From Lederbergia graminis (lineage in GTDB: Bacteria; Bacillota; Bacilli; Bacillales; Bacillaceae_C): DNA of 64,000 nucleotides. The notes under the pieces were generated by a model. The model had not been told where the DNA came from. It did not search any database and was given only the letters and a program-made list of their open reading frames with translations. The stretch lies in assembly GCF_042655485.1 (NCBI RefSeq), contig NZ_JBHSMC010000001.1, positions 310,001-374,000 of the forward strand. The letters are read 5' to 3'. The position numbers were made by a program, and so were the translations under genes. Every line of letters starts with the position of its first letter. Within the stretch, counting starts at the first letter, position 1. Below are positions 1 through 9,078 of the stretch, in pieces.

Positions 1-2093
1 ATAAATATATATGCGGATTTAATATTTGCCTAGGGATGACTATTACGCACTATAGTGGTTTACTTGCGATTCGTGCACCTTTGCAAATACAGTTTTTTTC
101 AATTCCGTTTATACTATCGATTATTTTAGCAGTATTTTTTACTTTGGTTGGAGTACAAACCTTTACTAAAATTAGGAATGAATTAACCCCTGTTAGAATT
201 CAAAATATATATAGTTCTGTTGTAATGGGAATCACAATCTGCCTCATGCACTATGCCGGAATGAAAGCGGTAAAGTATTTGCCTCATAGACATGTTTCCA
301 TTACGGATAGTATAAATACATATACACTTGCAATCATTATTTCTATTATCACCATTTTGATTATGTGTTTTGCTTTATGTTTAGCCATACTTGATAACCG
401 CAAGATATATGCAGAGAGACAACTATTAGAGAAAATAAGACTGAGTGAAATCCGTTATCGATTATTAGTAGAACAATCTCCTGCTCCTATTATCGTGTAT
501 GATGGGAAAGCGATTATATTCATTAATGAAGTTTGTTTAGATCTAGTAAAAGTGAGCAAGAAAGAAGAGATTATTGGGAAACCTATTTTGGATTTTATTC
601 ATCATCAAGATTGGGAGAAGGCATCCAGCTATTTAGTAAAAGTTCGAGCTGGAATGAACTTAAAACCTTTAGAGCTTAGGATGATTAGTTCGGTTGGAGA
701 TATAGTCGAGGTAGAAGGAAATGTCATAAAAGTAGTATATGATAATAAGATTGCTTTTCAAATTATTTTAAGAGATATTACAGAGACGAAGCGACTTCAA
801 GAGCAAATGAAAATCTTAGCATATACGGATCAACTTACCGGACTTCCCAATCGGCACTGGTTTCATGAACATTTAACGAAAGTAGTAGAACGAGCGTACG
901 CAGATCAATCTTCCGTAGCAGTTTTAATGATAGATTTTGATAATTTTAAGACAGTAAATGATACTTTGGGGCATAAGGCTGGGGATGAATTTTTGAAAAT
1001 CGTCGCTAACCGAATGAAGTCATGCTTAACCCCAAAAGATATCCTTGTCAGAATAGGTGGAGACGAGTTTTTTATTGTTTTAGAAAATCAATCCAAAAAA
1101 GAAGTTGCCTCTGTTGCGAAGAAGTTACTTAATGTAATGGTTAAGCCTGTTCATATAGGAACAAATGATTTAATTATTACGCTAAGTATCGGTATTAGTA
1201 TACTTTCTAAGTTTACACCGGATGGAGAAACGTTAATTCGCCATTCTGATATTGCGATGTATGAAGCTAAAAAGAAGGGAAAGAACACATATCAATTTTT
1301 CACGGAAGACTTAGATTGTATTTTAAAACGAAAACAACAAATTGAAAATGGATTATGGAAGGCAATTGAAAGACAGGAATTACAGCTTTACTATCAGCCA
1401 CAAATAGAGATTAAAAGTGGAAAGTTGGTTGGAGTAGAAGCATTATTACGATGGTTTCCATCCTTTGGAAATATTTCACCAAGCGAATTTATCCCAATTG
1501 CAGAAGAAAGTGGCGCCATTATTGGAATTGGGGAATGGGTATTAAAAAAAGCTTGCAAACAACTAAAGGATTGGGAAGAAGCAGGGATTACGAATATAAA
1601 ACTCGCTTTTAATGTATCAGCACGTCAATTTACAGATCCATACTTTTTTGAAAAAGTGAAAAATGTATTGAGTAGCTTACAAATAAATACTTGTAATCTT
1701 GAAATAGAAATAACGGAAACAATGATGCTAGATATTAAATCTGCAATGGGCATTATTGAACAATTAAAAAAACTAGGAGTCCGTATTGCGATAGACGATT
1801 TTGGTGCAGGTTATTCTTCTTTAAATATTTTGAAGAGAATAGAAATTGATACATTAAAAATAGACAAATCGATTATCGATGATGCATTAAAAAGTAATCG
1901 AAACATGTCGATACTCACAGCGATAATAAATGTTGGCACTTGTCTGGATAATACTAAAGTAATTATGGAAGGTATTGAAACAAGTGAGCAAATTAAGTTG
2001 TTACGAGATTTCAATGTTATTGGACAAGGATATTATTATGGTAAACCTGAAAAGGTAACAGAAATAGAAAAGAAATGGTTTGGTAAACCTTAA
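1..2093 (+). CDS. MHYT-PAS-GGDEF-EAL membrane c-di-GMP enzyme, 5' end cut by the window
   Basis: The reading frame is open to the window edge, and codons upstream of the ATG at 36 continue an MHYT-type membrane segment, so the true start lies outside. Numbering from that ATG, a second MHYT motif (MHYAGM) is at about 71-76, a PAS domain at 138-255, GGDEF at about 265-430 and EAL at about 440-680. The catalytic motifs RIGGDEF and VEALLRW are intact, as are DDFGAGYSS and the EAL-domain glutamates. The inhibitory I-site position before GGDEF reads TPKD rather than RxxD. The protein could both make and degrade c-di-GMP; which activity dominates is not visible. A terminator follows. Confidence 0.9.
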   Translation, partial: KYICGFNICLGMTITHYSGLLAIRAPLQIQFFSIPFILSIILAVFFTLVGVQTFTKIRNELTPVRIQNIYSSVVMGITICLMHYAGMKAVKYLPHRHVSITDSINTYTLAIIISIITILIMCFALCLAILDNRKIYAERQLLEKIRLSEIRYRLLVEQSPAPIIVYDGKAIIFINEVCLDLVKVSKKEEIIGKPILDFIHHQDWEKASSYLVKVRAGMNLKPLELRMISSVGDIVEVEGNVIKVVYDNKIAFQIILRDITETKRLQEQMKILAYTDQLTGLPNRHWFHEHLTKVVERAYADQSSVAVLMIDFDNFKTVNDTLGHKAGDEFLKIVANRMKSCLTPKDILVRIGGDEFFIVLENQSKKEVASVAKKLLNVMVKPVHIGTNDLIITLSIGISILSKFTPDGETLIRHSDIAMYEAKKKGKNTYQFFTEDLDCILKRKQQIENGLWKAIERQELQLYYQPQIEIKSGKLVGVEALLRWFPSFGNISPSEFIPIAEESGAIIGIGEWVLKKACKQLKDWEEAGITNIKLAFNVSARQFTDPYFFEKVKNVLSSLQINTCNLEIEITETMMLDIKSAMGIIEQLKKLGVRIAIDDFGAGYSSLNILKRIEIDTLKIDKSIIDDALKSNRNMSILTAIINVGTCLDNTKVIMEGIETSEQIKLLRDFNVIGQGYYYGKPEKVTEIEKKWFGKP

Positions 2094-2162
2094 CTAATGT
2101 GAAGACAGGATAATAGCATAATATATAGGCGCTATAGGATAACGTTGTACATTCTTTTATTG

Positions 2163-2188
2163 AGAGGTCTATACTGACCTCTTTTTTT
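2163..2188 (+). terminator. Rho-independent terminator after the GGDEF-EAL gene
   Basis: Perfect 7-bp stem AGAGGTC/GACCTCT with a six-base loop, followed by a run of T. Confidence 0.85.
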
Positions 2189-2367
2189 GTTTTTACACTA
2201 TTTTTTTGAAAATTTTGTTTTTTTATATACCTTTTACTGTATATTAATGTTTTTCGCGGTACAATGAATAAAAAGAAGATCGAGGTGTGAATGGGGATGC
2301 TATGAAACAAAAAGAAACATATATTTTAAAGAGCTTGTAATAGACGTGTAGTGACAAAGGGGGAGAT

Positions 2368-3201
2368 TTGTTGGAACGTGTTTCATTCGTAGTTGCAATG
2401 ATTGGAATTCTAATTCTTTTTTTATGGGGATGCTCAAATGAAGAACAGTATATTGCTGTTCAACAGCTTACAGGACTGGAAGAAGAATATGAAGAGTTTC
2501 GAGAAATAAAGGACCTGGAGCAAGTACGGAAAATAAATGAGATAGTTTCAGAATTGAACTGGGACGTAGTAGTGGAGAACATGGAACGACCCGCAGATTA
2601 TCGGTTTTCCTTCCAATATCATGAGGCTAATATTGAAACTAAAGCTCCATACTATTCTCTATGGTTAAACCTTGAACAAGATACAGTAGAACTTGTATTA
2701 GATAGGGATAATAGCTACGTTTCTTTAAACAAGAAAGAGTCAAAAGATCTACTAGATGTATTGGTCGGCAGAGAGTCAGTTGAACTTAAAAAAGTAAAAG
2801 AGAGCTTAAAAGTAGCTGAGGATGAATTATTATGGCTCAATGAGATGGTCGTAAGAGACGAGACAAAAATTGGCACAAAAGCAATAAACATGTTTTTCCA
2901 CCATGTGTCCGAAGGGATAAAAGATTCAATTATCGCGATTAGTCCTGGCATCGATAGTGGTCCAGCTATAAGAAGTCTTTTTTATGACGGGGAAGATGAA
3001 ATAACGTACGTATACGATAATACGAGGGATCATTTGAGTACAGAGGTAGACCGGAGTATATACGTATATTATTGCGGAAAAGACGTAGACTATCAATATG
3101 ATATTCATGGACAGTTTCGCAGGTTCATGGTGACTAATTGTGTAGGAGAAGACGGCGGAGAAAAGAGTGATCACCATATTTTCACTGAGAATCTTAAATA
3201 G
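2368..3201 (+). CDS. Putative lipoprotein of unknown function
   Basis: A 277-aa protein starting at TTG 2368 (or the adjacent TTG 2371) behind a strong GGGGGAGA ribosome binding site. The N-terminus is a short hydrophobic stretch ending in the lipobox LWGC, so it should be lipidated at Cys22 and held on the outer face of the membrane. The rest is acidic and charged with no family I recognise. Alternating hydrophobic strands in the second half suggest a globular beta-rich domain. It is monocistronic, between two terminators. The lipoprotein call is firm; function is unknown. Confidence 0.75.
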   Translation: MLERVSFVVAMIGILILFLWGCSNEEQYIAVQQLTGLEEEYEEFREIKDLEQVRKINEIVSELNWDVVVENMERPADYRFSFQYHEANIETKAPYYSLWLNLEQDTVELVLDRDNSYVSLNKKESKDLLDVLVGRESVELKKVKESLKVAEDELLWLNEMVVRDETKIGTKAINMFFHHVSEGIKDSIIAISPGIDSGPAIRSLFYDGEDEITYVYDNTRDHLSTEVDRSIYVYYCGKDVDYQYDIHGQFRRFMVTNCVGEDGGEKSDHHIFTENLK

Positions 3202-3213
3202 GATTGATTAATT

Positions 3214-3246
3214 AAATTCTGTGAACTTCCTTCGCGGAATTTTTTT
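3214..3246 (+). terminator. Terminator after the lipoprotein gene
   Basis: A 12-bp stem (AAATTCTGTGAA with TTCGCGGAATTT, including two G-U pairs) around a CTTCC loop, followed by T residues. Confidence 0.75.
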
Positions 3247-3295
3247 CTGTTCTTTAATCCATTTCCATTGTTTTAATAATAATAGTTAATTCTAT

Positions 3296-3402
3296 GGAGT
3301 ACCATGTTGGGCTTCGACAATAGTGTTCTGCCCCAATAAATAACTCCTATAAATTCCTTGTAAGGTATACCTCCCGTGATGGAAGATTCACGGGGGGTTT
3401 TT
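3296..3402 (+). ncRNA. Candidate structured RNA ending in a strong terminator
   Basis: Between the previous gene's terminator and the germination operon lies a stretch with nested pairing: GGAGT (3296-3300) with a downstream ACTCC, enclosing TTGGG with CCCAA. It ends in a second strong terminator at 3370-3402. No ORF fits. It could be a small RNA or a leader of the ger operon. It matches no riboswitch I can name, and I found no convincing promoter. Confidence 0.35.
3370..3402 (+). terminator. Strong terminator upstream of the ger operon
   Basis: Ten-bp stem CCTCCCGTGA/TCACGGGGGG (one G-U pair), eight-base loop and T5. It is about 160 bases beyond the previous terminator, so it must serve a separate transcript. 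Confidence 0.85.
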
Positions 3403-3476
3403 CTCATATCAATGAATGAAACAAAGCACTAGACATCTTACACAAATTTCGGAATAGGAACGAATATGAAGCTAAA

Positions 3477-3507
3477 GAATCAAGGTTTACTCGTCACCCT
3501 CATTTTA
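3477..3507 (+). promoter_or_regulatory. Possible sigma-G promoter of the germination operon
   Basis: GAATC at 3477-3481 and CATTTTA at 3501-3507 resemble the sigma-G consensus GHATR-N18-CATNHTA, with one mismatch and a 19-base spacer. GerA-family operons are known to be forespore-transcribed from sigma-G promoters. The assignment is inference; another CATATTA lies at 3518-3524 without a matching -35. Confidence 0.3.
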
Positions 3508-3565
3508 TATTATTTTACATATTATGCTAACGGTTGTTAACAATAGGAGGGAGGTGATTTGTTTC

Positions 3566-5158
3566 ATGTCTTTAAGAAGAAAGACTTTTTTTCGAAAGAA
3601 ACATCAACCATACATAGAAGAAGTAAATTTAACTGAAAATCAAAAAAAGTTACCATCTTCTTTAAATGAAACGATTGATACGATCCGTTCCATGTTAGGA
3701 AATAGTTCTGACTTAGTTATTCGCAATCTCCAAATAGGTACAAAAAATAAAGTGGATGTTGCAATAGCATATACGGAAGGTCTAGTTGAATCATCATCTT
3801 TACAAGATATGATAGATTCTTTACTTCATAAACTGGATGTCGATGATCTGAAAGCAGTATCTTCCAAAGAAAATACCTCACTCATAAATACTTTAAAGCA
3901 TAAAGCAATTACTGTTGGTAGCATAGAAGAAATCGATAATATTCCATCACTATTAACTAATATATTATCTGGTCAAGCCGCCTTGTTAGTAAATAACTTA
4001 ACGAAAGCCATTACAGTTAATATTCCTGGACAAGAAAAACGTAGTATTGAAGAACCGCAATCTGCAACTCTTATTAAAGGACCGCGTGATGGTTTTACAG
4101 AAACGTTAAGTATAAATACATCATTATTGAGAAAAAGAATTAGAAGTTCTGATCTATGGATGGAATCGAAAGAGATTGGCAAGATTACGAAAACAAAAGT
4201 AGTAGTTGCTTATATTAATGGACTTGCGAATGACGGTGTTATTAAGGAAGTTCATGACAGGTTAAACAGAATTGACATAGATGCAATTTTAGAGAGTGGC
4301 TACATTGAAGAACTTATTCAAGATGAAGCGAAAACACCATTTCCAACAATTTTTAGTACGGAACGTCCCGATGCTGTTGCTGGAAAACTATTAGAAGGTC
4401 GTGTTGCAATTCTTGTGGATGGTTCTCCATTTGTACTAGTAGTTCCGAGTCTCATTGTAGAGTTTTTTCAAGCAAGTGAAGATTACTACCAACGTGCTGA
4501 TATAGCCACTTTATTACGCATGCTGCGTTTTTTATGTTTTTTCATCGCGCTTATCGCACCGTCCTTATATATTGCAGTTTTAACGTTTCACCAAGAAATG
4601 TTGCCAACTACCTTGTTGGTTGGAATAGCCGCTCAACGTGAAGGAGTTCCATTCCCAGCATTCCTAGAAGCTTTATTGATGGAATTAGCATTTGAAATTT
4701 TACGAGAAGCAGGAGTTCGAATGCCTAGAGCGGTCGGTCAGGCAATGAGTATTGTTGGAGCATTAGTTTTAGGACAAGCCGCCGTACAGGCAGGGTTGGT
4801 CTCTCCGGCAATGGTGATAGTTGTATCACTTACAGCAATTGCAAACTTTTGTTTTCCAGCAATTAATTTAGCCACAACAGTTCGAATGTTACGATTTGGC
4901 ATGATGTCATTGGCAGCTGTTTTTGGCTTAATTGGCATTATGTTCGGGATTATTTTAATGTGTATTCATTTATGCACACTGAGATCTTTTGGTGTTCCCT
5001 ATACTTCAACAGTGGCTCCTTTTAATTTAGATGATCAAAAGGATGTAATGTTTCGGGTTCCATGGTGGGGAATGTTTTCTCGCCCGCGATTGATTAGTCA
5101 GAAAAATACAGTTAGAGAGAATAACAAACAAAATAATAAACCGAAATCACACAAATAG
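3566..5158 (+). CDS. GerA-family spore germinant receptor, A subunit
   Basis: About 530 aa from ATG 3566, chosen over the in-frame ATG 3524 because AGGAGGGAGGTGA sits just before it. It has a large soluble N-terminal region (about 1-290) and a C-terminal block of hydrophobic helices, the layout of GerAA/GerKA (PF03323). The stretch around PSLIVEFFQASEDYY and the following PRAVGQAMSIVGALVLGQAAV helices are typical of the family. It would sit in the spore inner membrane and, with the B and C subunits, sense germinants. It is first in an A-C-D-B operon with gaps of 4-15 bases. Confidence 0.93.
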   Translation: MSLRRKTFFRKKHQPYIEEVNLTENQKKLPSSLNETIDTIRSMLGNSSDLVIRNLQIGTKNKVDVAIAYTEGLVESSSLQDMIDSLLHKLDVDDLKAVSSKENTSLINTLKHKAITVGSIEEIDNIPSLLTNILSGQAALLVNNLTKAITVNIPGQEKRSIEEPQSATLIKGPRDGFTETLSINTSLLRKRIRSSDLWMESKEIGKITKTKVVVAYINGLANDGVIKEVHDRLNRIDIDAILESGYIEELIQDEAKTPFPTIFSTERPDAVAGKLLEGRVAILVDGSPFVLVVPSLIVEFFQASEDYYQRADIATLLRMLRFLCFFIALIAPSLYIAVLTFHQEMLPTTLLVGIAAQREGVPFPAFLEALLMELAFEILREAGVRMPRAVGQAMSIVGALVLGQAAVQAGLVSPAMVIVVSLTAIANFCFPAINLATTVRMLRFGMMSLAAVFGLIGIMFGIILMCIHLCTLRSFGVPYTSTVAPFNLDDQKDVMFRVPWWGMFSRPRLISQKNTVRENNKQNNKPKSHK

Positions 5159-5169
5159 GAAGTTGATGT

Positions 5170-6378
5170 ATGCGAAAAAAAGTAACGTATATTTTATTAT
5201 TTTCCATTTTACTTCCACTTTTATCAGGGTGTTGGGACAGATTAGAAGTCACGGATCTTTCGATTGCAGTTGCACTCGGAATTGATAAAAATGAAAAAGG
5301 AGAGTTTGAAATTTCCGTCCAAGTATTAAATCCTTCCGAAAATGCAGCTAACACTGGAGGTGGATCAGGCTACGATACTCCAGTTACGACATACAGTGCA
5401 ACAGGGGATATACTTTTTGAAGCATTAAGGAAATTAACAACAAAAACCCCATCCAAAATTTATATGTCACACTTACGGATTATTGTGGTAGGTGAAAAAG
5501 TTGCTAAAGAGGGGATCTATGACGTTTTGGATGTGTTGTCCAGAGATCCCGAGGTTAGAACGGATTTTTACGTTGTAATCGCAAGAGAGCATACAGCCAA
5601 AGATATACTTGGTATGTTGACGAGTATTAGTAAAATACCAGCTAATAAAATGTTTAATGCTTTAGAAGCATCTGCAGACTCATGGGCTGCTACTGGAAAA
5701 AAACAATTACACGATTTAATGGATGAGATTGTAAGTGATGGGATTCAGCCAACTTTAACTGGTATAAAAGTAGAAGGGGACCCAAAGGCAGTAAAAGGAA
5801 AGGAAGATATACCAAATGTCATTCCAAATTCAATTATTAGTTTTAATGGAACGGGAGTATTTAAAAAAAATAAATTAGTAGGTTGGTTAACAGAGGAAGA
5901 AAGTAAAGGACTTAATTATGTGAAAGATAATGTGGAGAGTACAGCAATTGTATTCAAACAAAATGATGATTTTATTGGAATTGAATTAATAAAAAGTAAA
6001 GCTGAAATCATACCTAACATGAATCATGGAGTCCCGAGTATTACCGTAAAGATTAGTGGTGAAGCGAATGTTGCAGAAGTGAATACAAAGATAGATTTAT
6101 CAAGTCCATCAGTTATTGCTCAATTAGAGAAACAGTCCAATAAAGATGTGAAAGATATCATTACAAAAACGGTCCATAAAGCGCAAAAAGACTTTAAGTC
6201 CGATATATTTGGTTTTGGAAAAGCGATTCATAAGAATGATCCGAAAGCATGGGCAAAATTAAAAGATAAATGGTCAGATACTTTTCCCGAAATAACTGTA
6301 AACATTGATGTAGATATTCATATACGTCGGGAAGGAACGATCAATAATCCATTCCATAATGAATTAGGAGAGGAGTGA
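5170..6378 (+). CDS. Ger(x)C-family germinant receptor lipoprotein, C subunit
   Basis: 402-aa lipoprotein with signal peptide and lipobox LLSGC followed by WD, the hallmark of GerAC/GerKC proteins (SGCWDxxE). It starts 11 bases after the A subunit and has no membrane segment beyond the signal peptide. Conserved family features include the VALGIDK block near residue 35-40 and a C-terminal region ending in a V-rich strand with HIRREGTI. C subunits are peripheral, lipid-anchored parts of the germinant receptor. The order A-C-B differs from the A-B-C order of B. subtilis gerA but is common in gerK-like operons. Confidence 0.93.
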   Translation: MRKKVTYILLFSILLPLLSGCWDRLEVTDLSIAVALGIDKNEKGEFEISVQVLNPSENAANTGGGSGYDTPVTTYSATGDILFEALRKLTTKTPSKIYMSHLRIIVVGEKVAKEGIYDVLDVLSRDPEVRTDFYVVIAREHTAKDILGMLTSISKIPANKMFNALEASADSWAATGKKQLHDLMDEIVSDGIQPTLTGIKVEGDPKAVKGKEDIPNVIPNSIISFNGTGVFKKNKLVGWLTEEESKGLNYVKDNVESTAIVFKQNDDFIGIELIKSKAEIIPNMNHGVPSITVKISGEANVAEVNTKIDLSSPSVIAQLEKQSNKDVKDIITKTVHKAQKDFKSDIFGFGKAIHKNDPKAWAKLKDKWSDTFPEITVNIDVDIHIRREGTINNPFHNELGEE

Positions 6379-6382
6379 ATGA

Positions 6383-6604
6383 ATGTTAAAAACGGTAGGT
6401 TTGATTTTTGCTTTTGCTGTTATATCATTCTTTCATCTTCGTCCTTTGGTTCATGAAAGGAGGCTTCGTGAAATTGTTATTTTTTCGATATGTATGCTAG
6501 TGATTACTGCATTATCGGCATACAAATTGAATGGTGGAGCACTCCCCAATCCGTTAGAGCTCATCGCATTCTTGATGAAACCAATCAGTAAAATATTGAT
6601 TTAA
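6383..6604 (+). CDS. Small two-helix membrane protein, probable D subunit of the germinant receptor
   Basis: 73 aa, starting four bases after the C subunit and ending 15 bases before the B subunit. It has two hydrophobic segments (about 3-17 and 31-47) separated by a positively charged loop (HERRLRE). Some gerA-family operons in Bacillus encode small two-helix D proteins that modulate receptor output. Size, topology and operon position all fit. The assignment rests on context and topology rather than a sequence motif. Confidence 0.65.
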   Translation: MLKTVGLIFAFAVISFFHLRPLVHERRLREIVIFSICMLVITALSAYKLNGGALPNPLELIAFLMKPISKILI

Positions 6605-6619
6605 AAAGGAGGCCATCCA

Positions 6620-7717
6620 ATGGAGGAGAAAGTAAGGATCAGTCCGTTACAAATCACCATTCTTGCAGCCTTCTTTACATCAGGCTCTACGTTACTCGTT
6701 ATCCCTGCATCCATGACTGGCAAGTCAAATCAAGATGCCTGGTTAAGTGCCTTAATTGCTGTTTTGGTTTGTTGTGTATGTGCATATTTTTTCTATGTTT
6801 GCGGGAAAGCAATGGGTAGAGAGACATACATAGAATATTTACAGCGAGTATATGGGAAAATCCTTGGTAAGATTATTGCTTTTACGTATGTGTTTTTTTC
6901 TTTTATAGGTTCCACAACACTACTTTTTTATTTTGGTAATTTTACGACAACACAAATACTTACTAATACACCTATTGAAATACTAAATTTGATGTTAGCT
7001 ATCATGGTTATTATGGTTGTCCGAGCGGGGATAGAAGTATTAGCACGTACAGGGGAACTGCTATTTCCTTGGTTTCTCCTCCTGTTTTTGACTTTAACCA
7101 TTTTTTTGTTACCTGAATTACAATTTGAAAGACTTAGTCCATTATATGAAGCTAAAGTTAGTGATCACATATCGTCAGTAATCGATTTTGTTGCTACATC
7201 TGCATTCCCGTTAGTTATTTTTTTAATGTTTATTCCTAAAAATATTAATCGGCCGACGAAAGGGAAATGGAACTTTATCATTGGTGCGTTAATTGGTGCA
7301 GGTATCGTATCTGTTATCGTGTTGTTATGTTTATTAGTATTGGGAGCACCGACGACAGCGCGTCAAATGTTCCCGAGCTATATACTTGCGAAAACAGTAA
7401 GCCTTTATGAAATAATTGAACGTTTGGAATCTGTAATGGCAGGTATATGGGTGGTTTCCATTTTCTTCAAAACTGCACTTTACTTTTACGCTTTTGTCGT
7501 TGGAGTAGCGCAACTATTAAAGGTTCGAGATTATCGATTCCTCGTTATCCCATTAGGCATTTTAATAGTGCTATATTCAACAGTCGTATATCCAAATGTA
7601 TCATATATGAATTATTGGGACGATACTTACTGGGATGCATATGCCTTAGTAATGGGGATATTCATACCTTTTATCACGTTAATAATCGATAAATTAAAAA
7701 GTATTAAGAAAAAGTAA
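6620..7717 (+). CDS. GerAB/GerKB-family germinant receptor, B subunit
   Basis: 365-aa integral membrane protein with about ten hydrophobic helices, matching the endospore germination permease family (PF03845, APC-superfamily fold). It starts at ATG 6620 behind AAAAGGAGGCC. The opening SPLQITILAAFFTSGS and the segment ARTGELLFPWFLLLF are typical of GerAB/GerKB, which form the germinant-binding pocket in the inner membrane. It is the last gene of the operon; the germinant cannot be predicted. Confidence 0.93.
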   Translation: MEEKVRISPLQITILAAFFTSGSTLLVIPASMTGKSNQDAWLSALIAVLVCCVCAYFFYVCGKAMGRETYIEYLQRVYGKILGKIIAFTYVFFSFIGSTTLLFYFGNFTTTQILTNTPIEILNLMLAIMVIMVVRAGIEVLARTGELLFPWFLLLFLTLTIFLLPELQFERLSPLYEAKVSDHISSVIDFVATSAFPLVIFLMFIPKNINRPTKGKWNFIIGALIGAGIVSVIVLLCLLVLGAPTTARQMFPSYILAKTVSLYEIIERLESVMAGIWVVSIFFKTALYFYAFVVGVAQLLKVRDYRFLVIPLGILIVLYSTVVYPNVSYMNYWDDTYWDAYALVMGIFIPFITLIIDKLKSIKKK

Positions 7718-7775
7718 AGTGAATTATCTTTAGCCGCGTTTTTTATAAAACTTCTTCTCTAATTGTTAGAACTAA

Positions 7776-7784
7776 TGCTATAAT
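7776..7784 (+). promoter_or_regulatory. Extended -10 promoter element of trpB
   Basis: TGCTATAAT, a TGn extended -10 with a perfect TATAAT, lies about 57 bases before the trpB start. The -35 region is poor, as usual for extended -10 promoters. I see no TRAP-type triplet array or T-box. Confidence 0.5.
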
Positions 7785-7841
7785 AGGAATCAATTAAATA
7801 TACAAAAAATTTAATATCTTTAAAGTAGAGGAGAGTTTCAT

Positions 7842-9005
7842 ATGGTTGAGGCTATTAAAAAAGGCTATTTTGGAGAATTTGGTGGAAGTTTTGTTCCTCC
7901 TGACTTACAAACAGTTTTAGAGTATTTAGATGAGAATTTTGAAAAGTATAAAGATGATCCCGATTTTAAAGCGGAATTAGATTATTATATGAAAGATCAT
8001 ATTGGAAGAGAAAACCCACTAACTTTTGCAGAAAACTTAACAAAATTAGTAGGAGGCGCGAAGATTTATTTAAAGCGAGAGGATTTAAACCATACTGGTG
8101 CTCATAAAATTAATAATGCAATTGGACAAATTTTATTGGCAAAACGTATGGGAGCAACTCGTATCATTGCTGAAACCGGAGCGGGTCAACATGGAGTTGC
8201 GACAGCTACCGCTTGTGCAATTGTTGGTGGTATGGAATGTATTATTTATATGGGGAAATTAGATACAGAAAGACAAGCATTGAATGTGTTCCGTATGGAA
8301 TTACTTGGTGCTAAAGTTGTAGCAGTGGATAAAGGTCAAGGAAGATTAAAGGATGCTGTTGATGCAGCATTAAATGATTTAGTAGAAAATTACAAGAATA
8401 CTTTTTATTTACTTGGATCAGCAGTTGGACCACATCCATTCCCAACAATGGTAAAACATTTTCAATCGATTATAAGTGAAGAATCGAAGAGACAAATCCT
8501 TGAAAAAGAAGGGAAATTACCGAAGGCAGTTGTAGCTTGTGCAGGTGGGGGAAGTAATGCAATTGGAGCATTCGCACACTATATCGATGAGCCATCTGTG
8601 AGATTAGTAGGAGCAGAACCTGCTGAAGCACCTACGTTAACAAAGGGAGTTCCAGCTGTTATTCATGGTTTTAAATGTTTAACACTTTTAGATGAAAATG
8701 GAGATCCACAACCTACTTATTCAATAGCTGCAGGACTTGACTATCCAGGCATCGGACCAGAACATAGTTATTTGAAAACAACTAACCGTGCTGAATATGT
8801 CACAGTAACTGGAGAAGAGGCCCTCGAAGCCTTCCAAACATTATCCAAAGTAGAAGGGATTATCCCAGCACTAGAAAGTTCCCATGCTGTTGCACATGCG
8901 ATGAAACTAGCAAAAGAATATGGTCCAGAAGACTCGATTATTGTTAACCTATCTGGAAGAGGCGACAAAGACGTAGAACAAGTATATAAATTACTTCAGA
9001 AATAG
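7842..9005 (+). CDS. trpB: Tryptophan synthase beta subunit-like, standalone
   Basis: 387-aa PLP enzyme that would join indole and serine to make tryptophan. The PLP lysine is in HTGAHKINNA (about residue 90), the catalytic glutamate in ETGAGQHGVATA, and the phosphate-binding loop in GGGSNAIG; LLGSAVGPHPFP is also family-typical. Length is normal (about 400). There is no trpA or other trp gene nearby, and it has its own promoter and terminator, so it is an orphan copy. The segment MGKLDTERQALNVFRMELLG departs from the usual MGAxDxxRQ, which may affect coupling to TrpA. Confidence 0.9.
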   Translation: MVEAIKKGYFGEFGGSFVPPDLQTVLEYLDENFEKYKDDPDFKAELDYYMKDHIGRENPLTFAENLTKLVGGAKIYLKREDLNHTGAHKINNAIGQILLAKRMGATRIIAETGAGQHGVATATACAIVGGMECIIYMGKLDTERQALNVFRMELLGAKVVAVDKGQGRLKDAVDAALNDLVENYKNTFYLLGSAVGPHPFPTMVKHFQSIISEESKRQILEKEGKLPKAVVACAGGGSNAIGAFAHYIDEPSVRLVGAEPAEAPTLTKGVPAVIHGFKCLTLLDENGDPQPTYSIAAGLDYPGIGPEHSYLKTTNRAEYVTVTGEEALEAFQTLSKVEGIIPALESSHAVAHAMKLAKEYGPEDSIIVNLSGRGDKDVEQVYKLLQK

Positions 9006-9031
9006 GGACATGGGGTCAGCAACAATGTCCC
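9005..9031. repeat. Short inverted repeat after trpB
   Basis: GGGACAT (9005-9011) and ATGTCCC (9025-9031) form a hairpin between the trpB stop codon and its terminator. Confidence 0.5.
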
Positions 9032-9036
9032 GAACT

Positions 9037-9076
9037 AAAAAAGGTGCTTCCTCTAAAACTGAGGAAGCACCTTTTT
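9037..9076. terminator. Bidirectional terminator between trpB and a convergent lipoprotein gene
   Basis: Perfect stem GGTGCTTCCTC/GAGGAAGCACC flanked by A6 and T5, so it can stop transcription from both sides. Confidence 0.9.
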
Positions 9077-9078
9077 AA

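Noticed and set aside
7718..7841. A T-box or TRAP-type leader before trpB
   Set aside because: Only about 55 nt lie between the likely start of transcription and the ATG, with no specifier loop, terminator or NAG repeat array.
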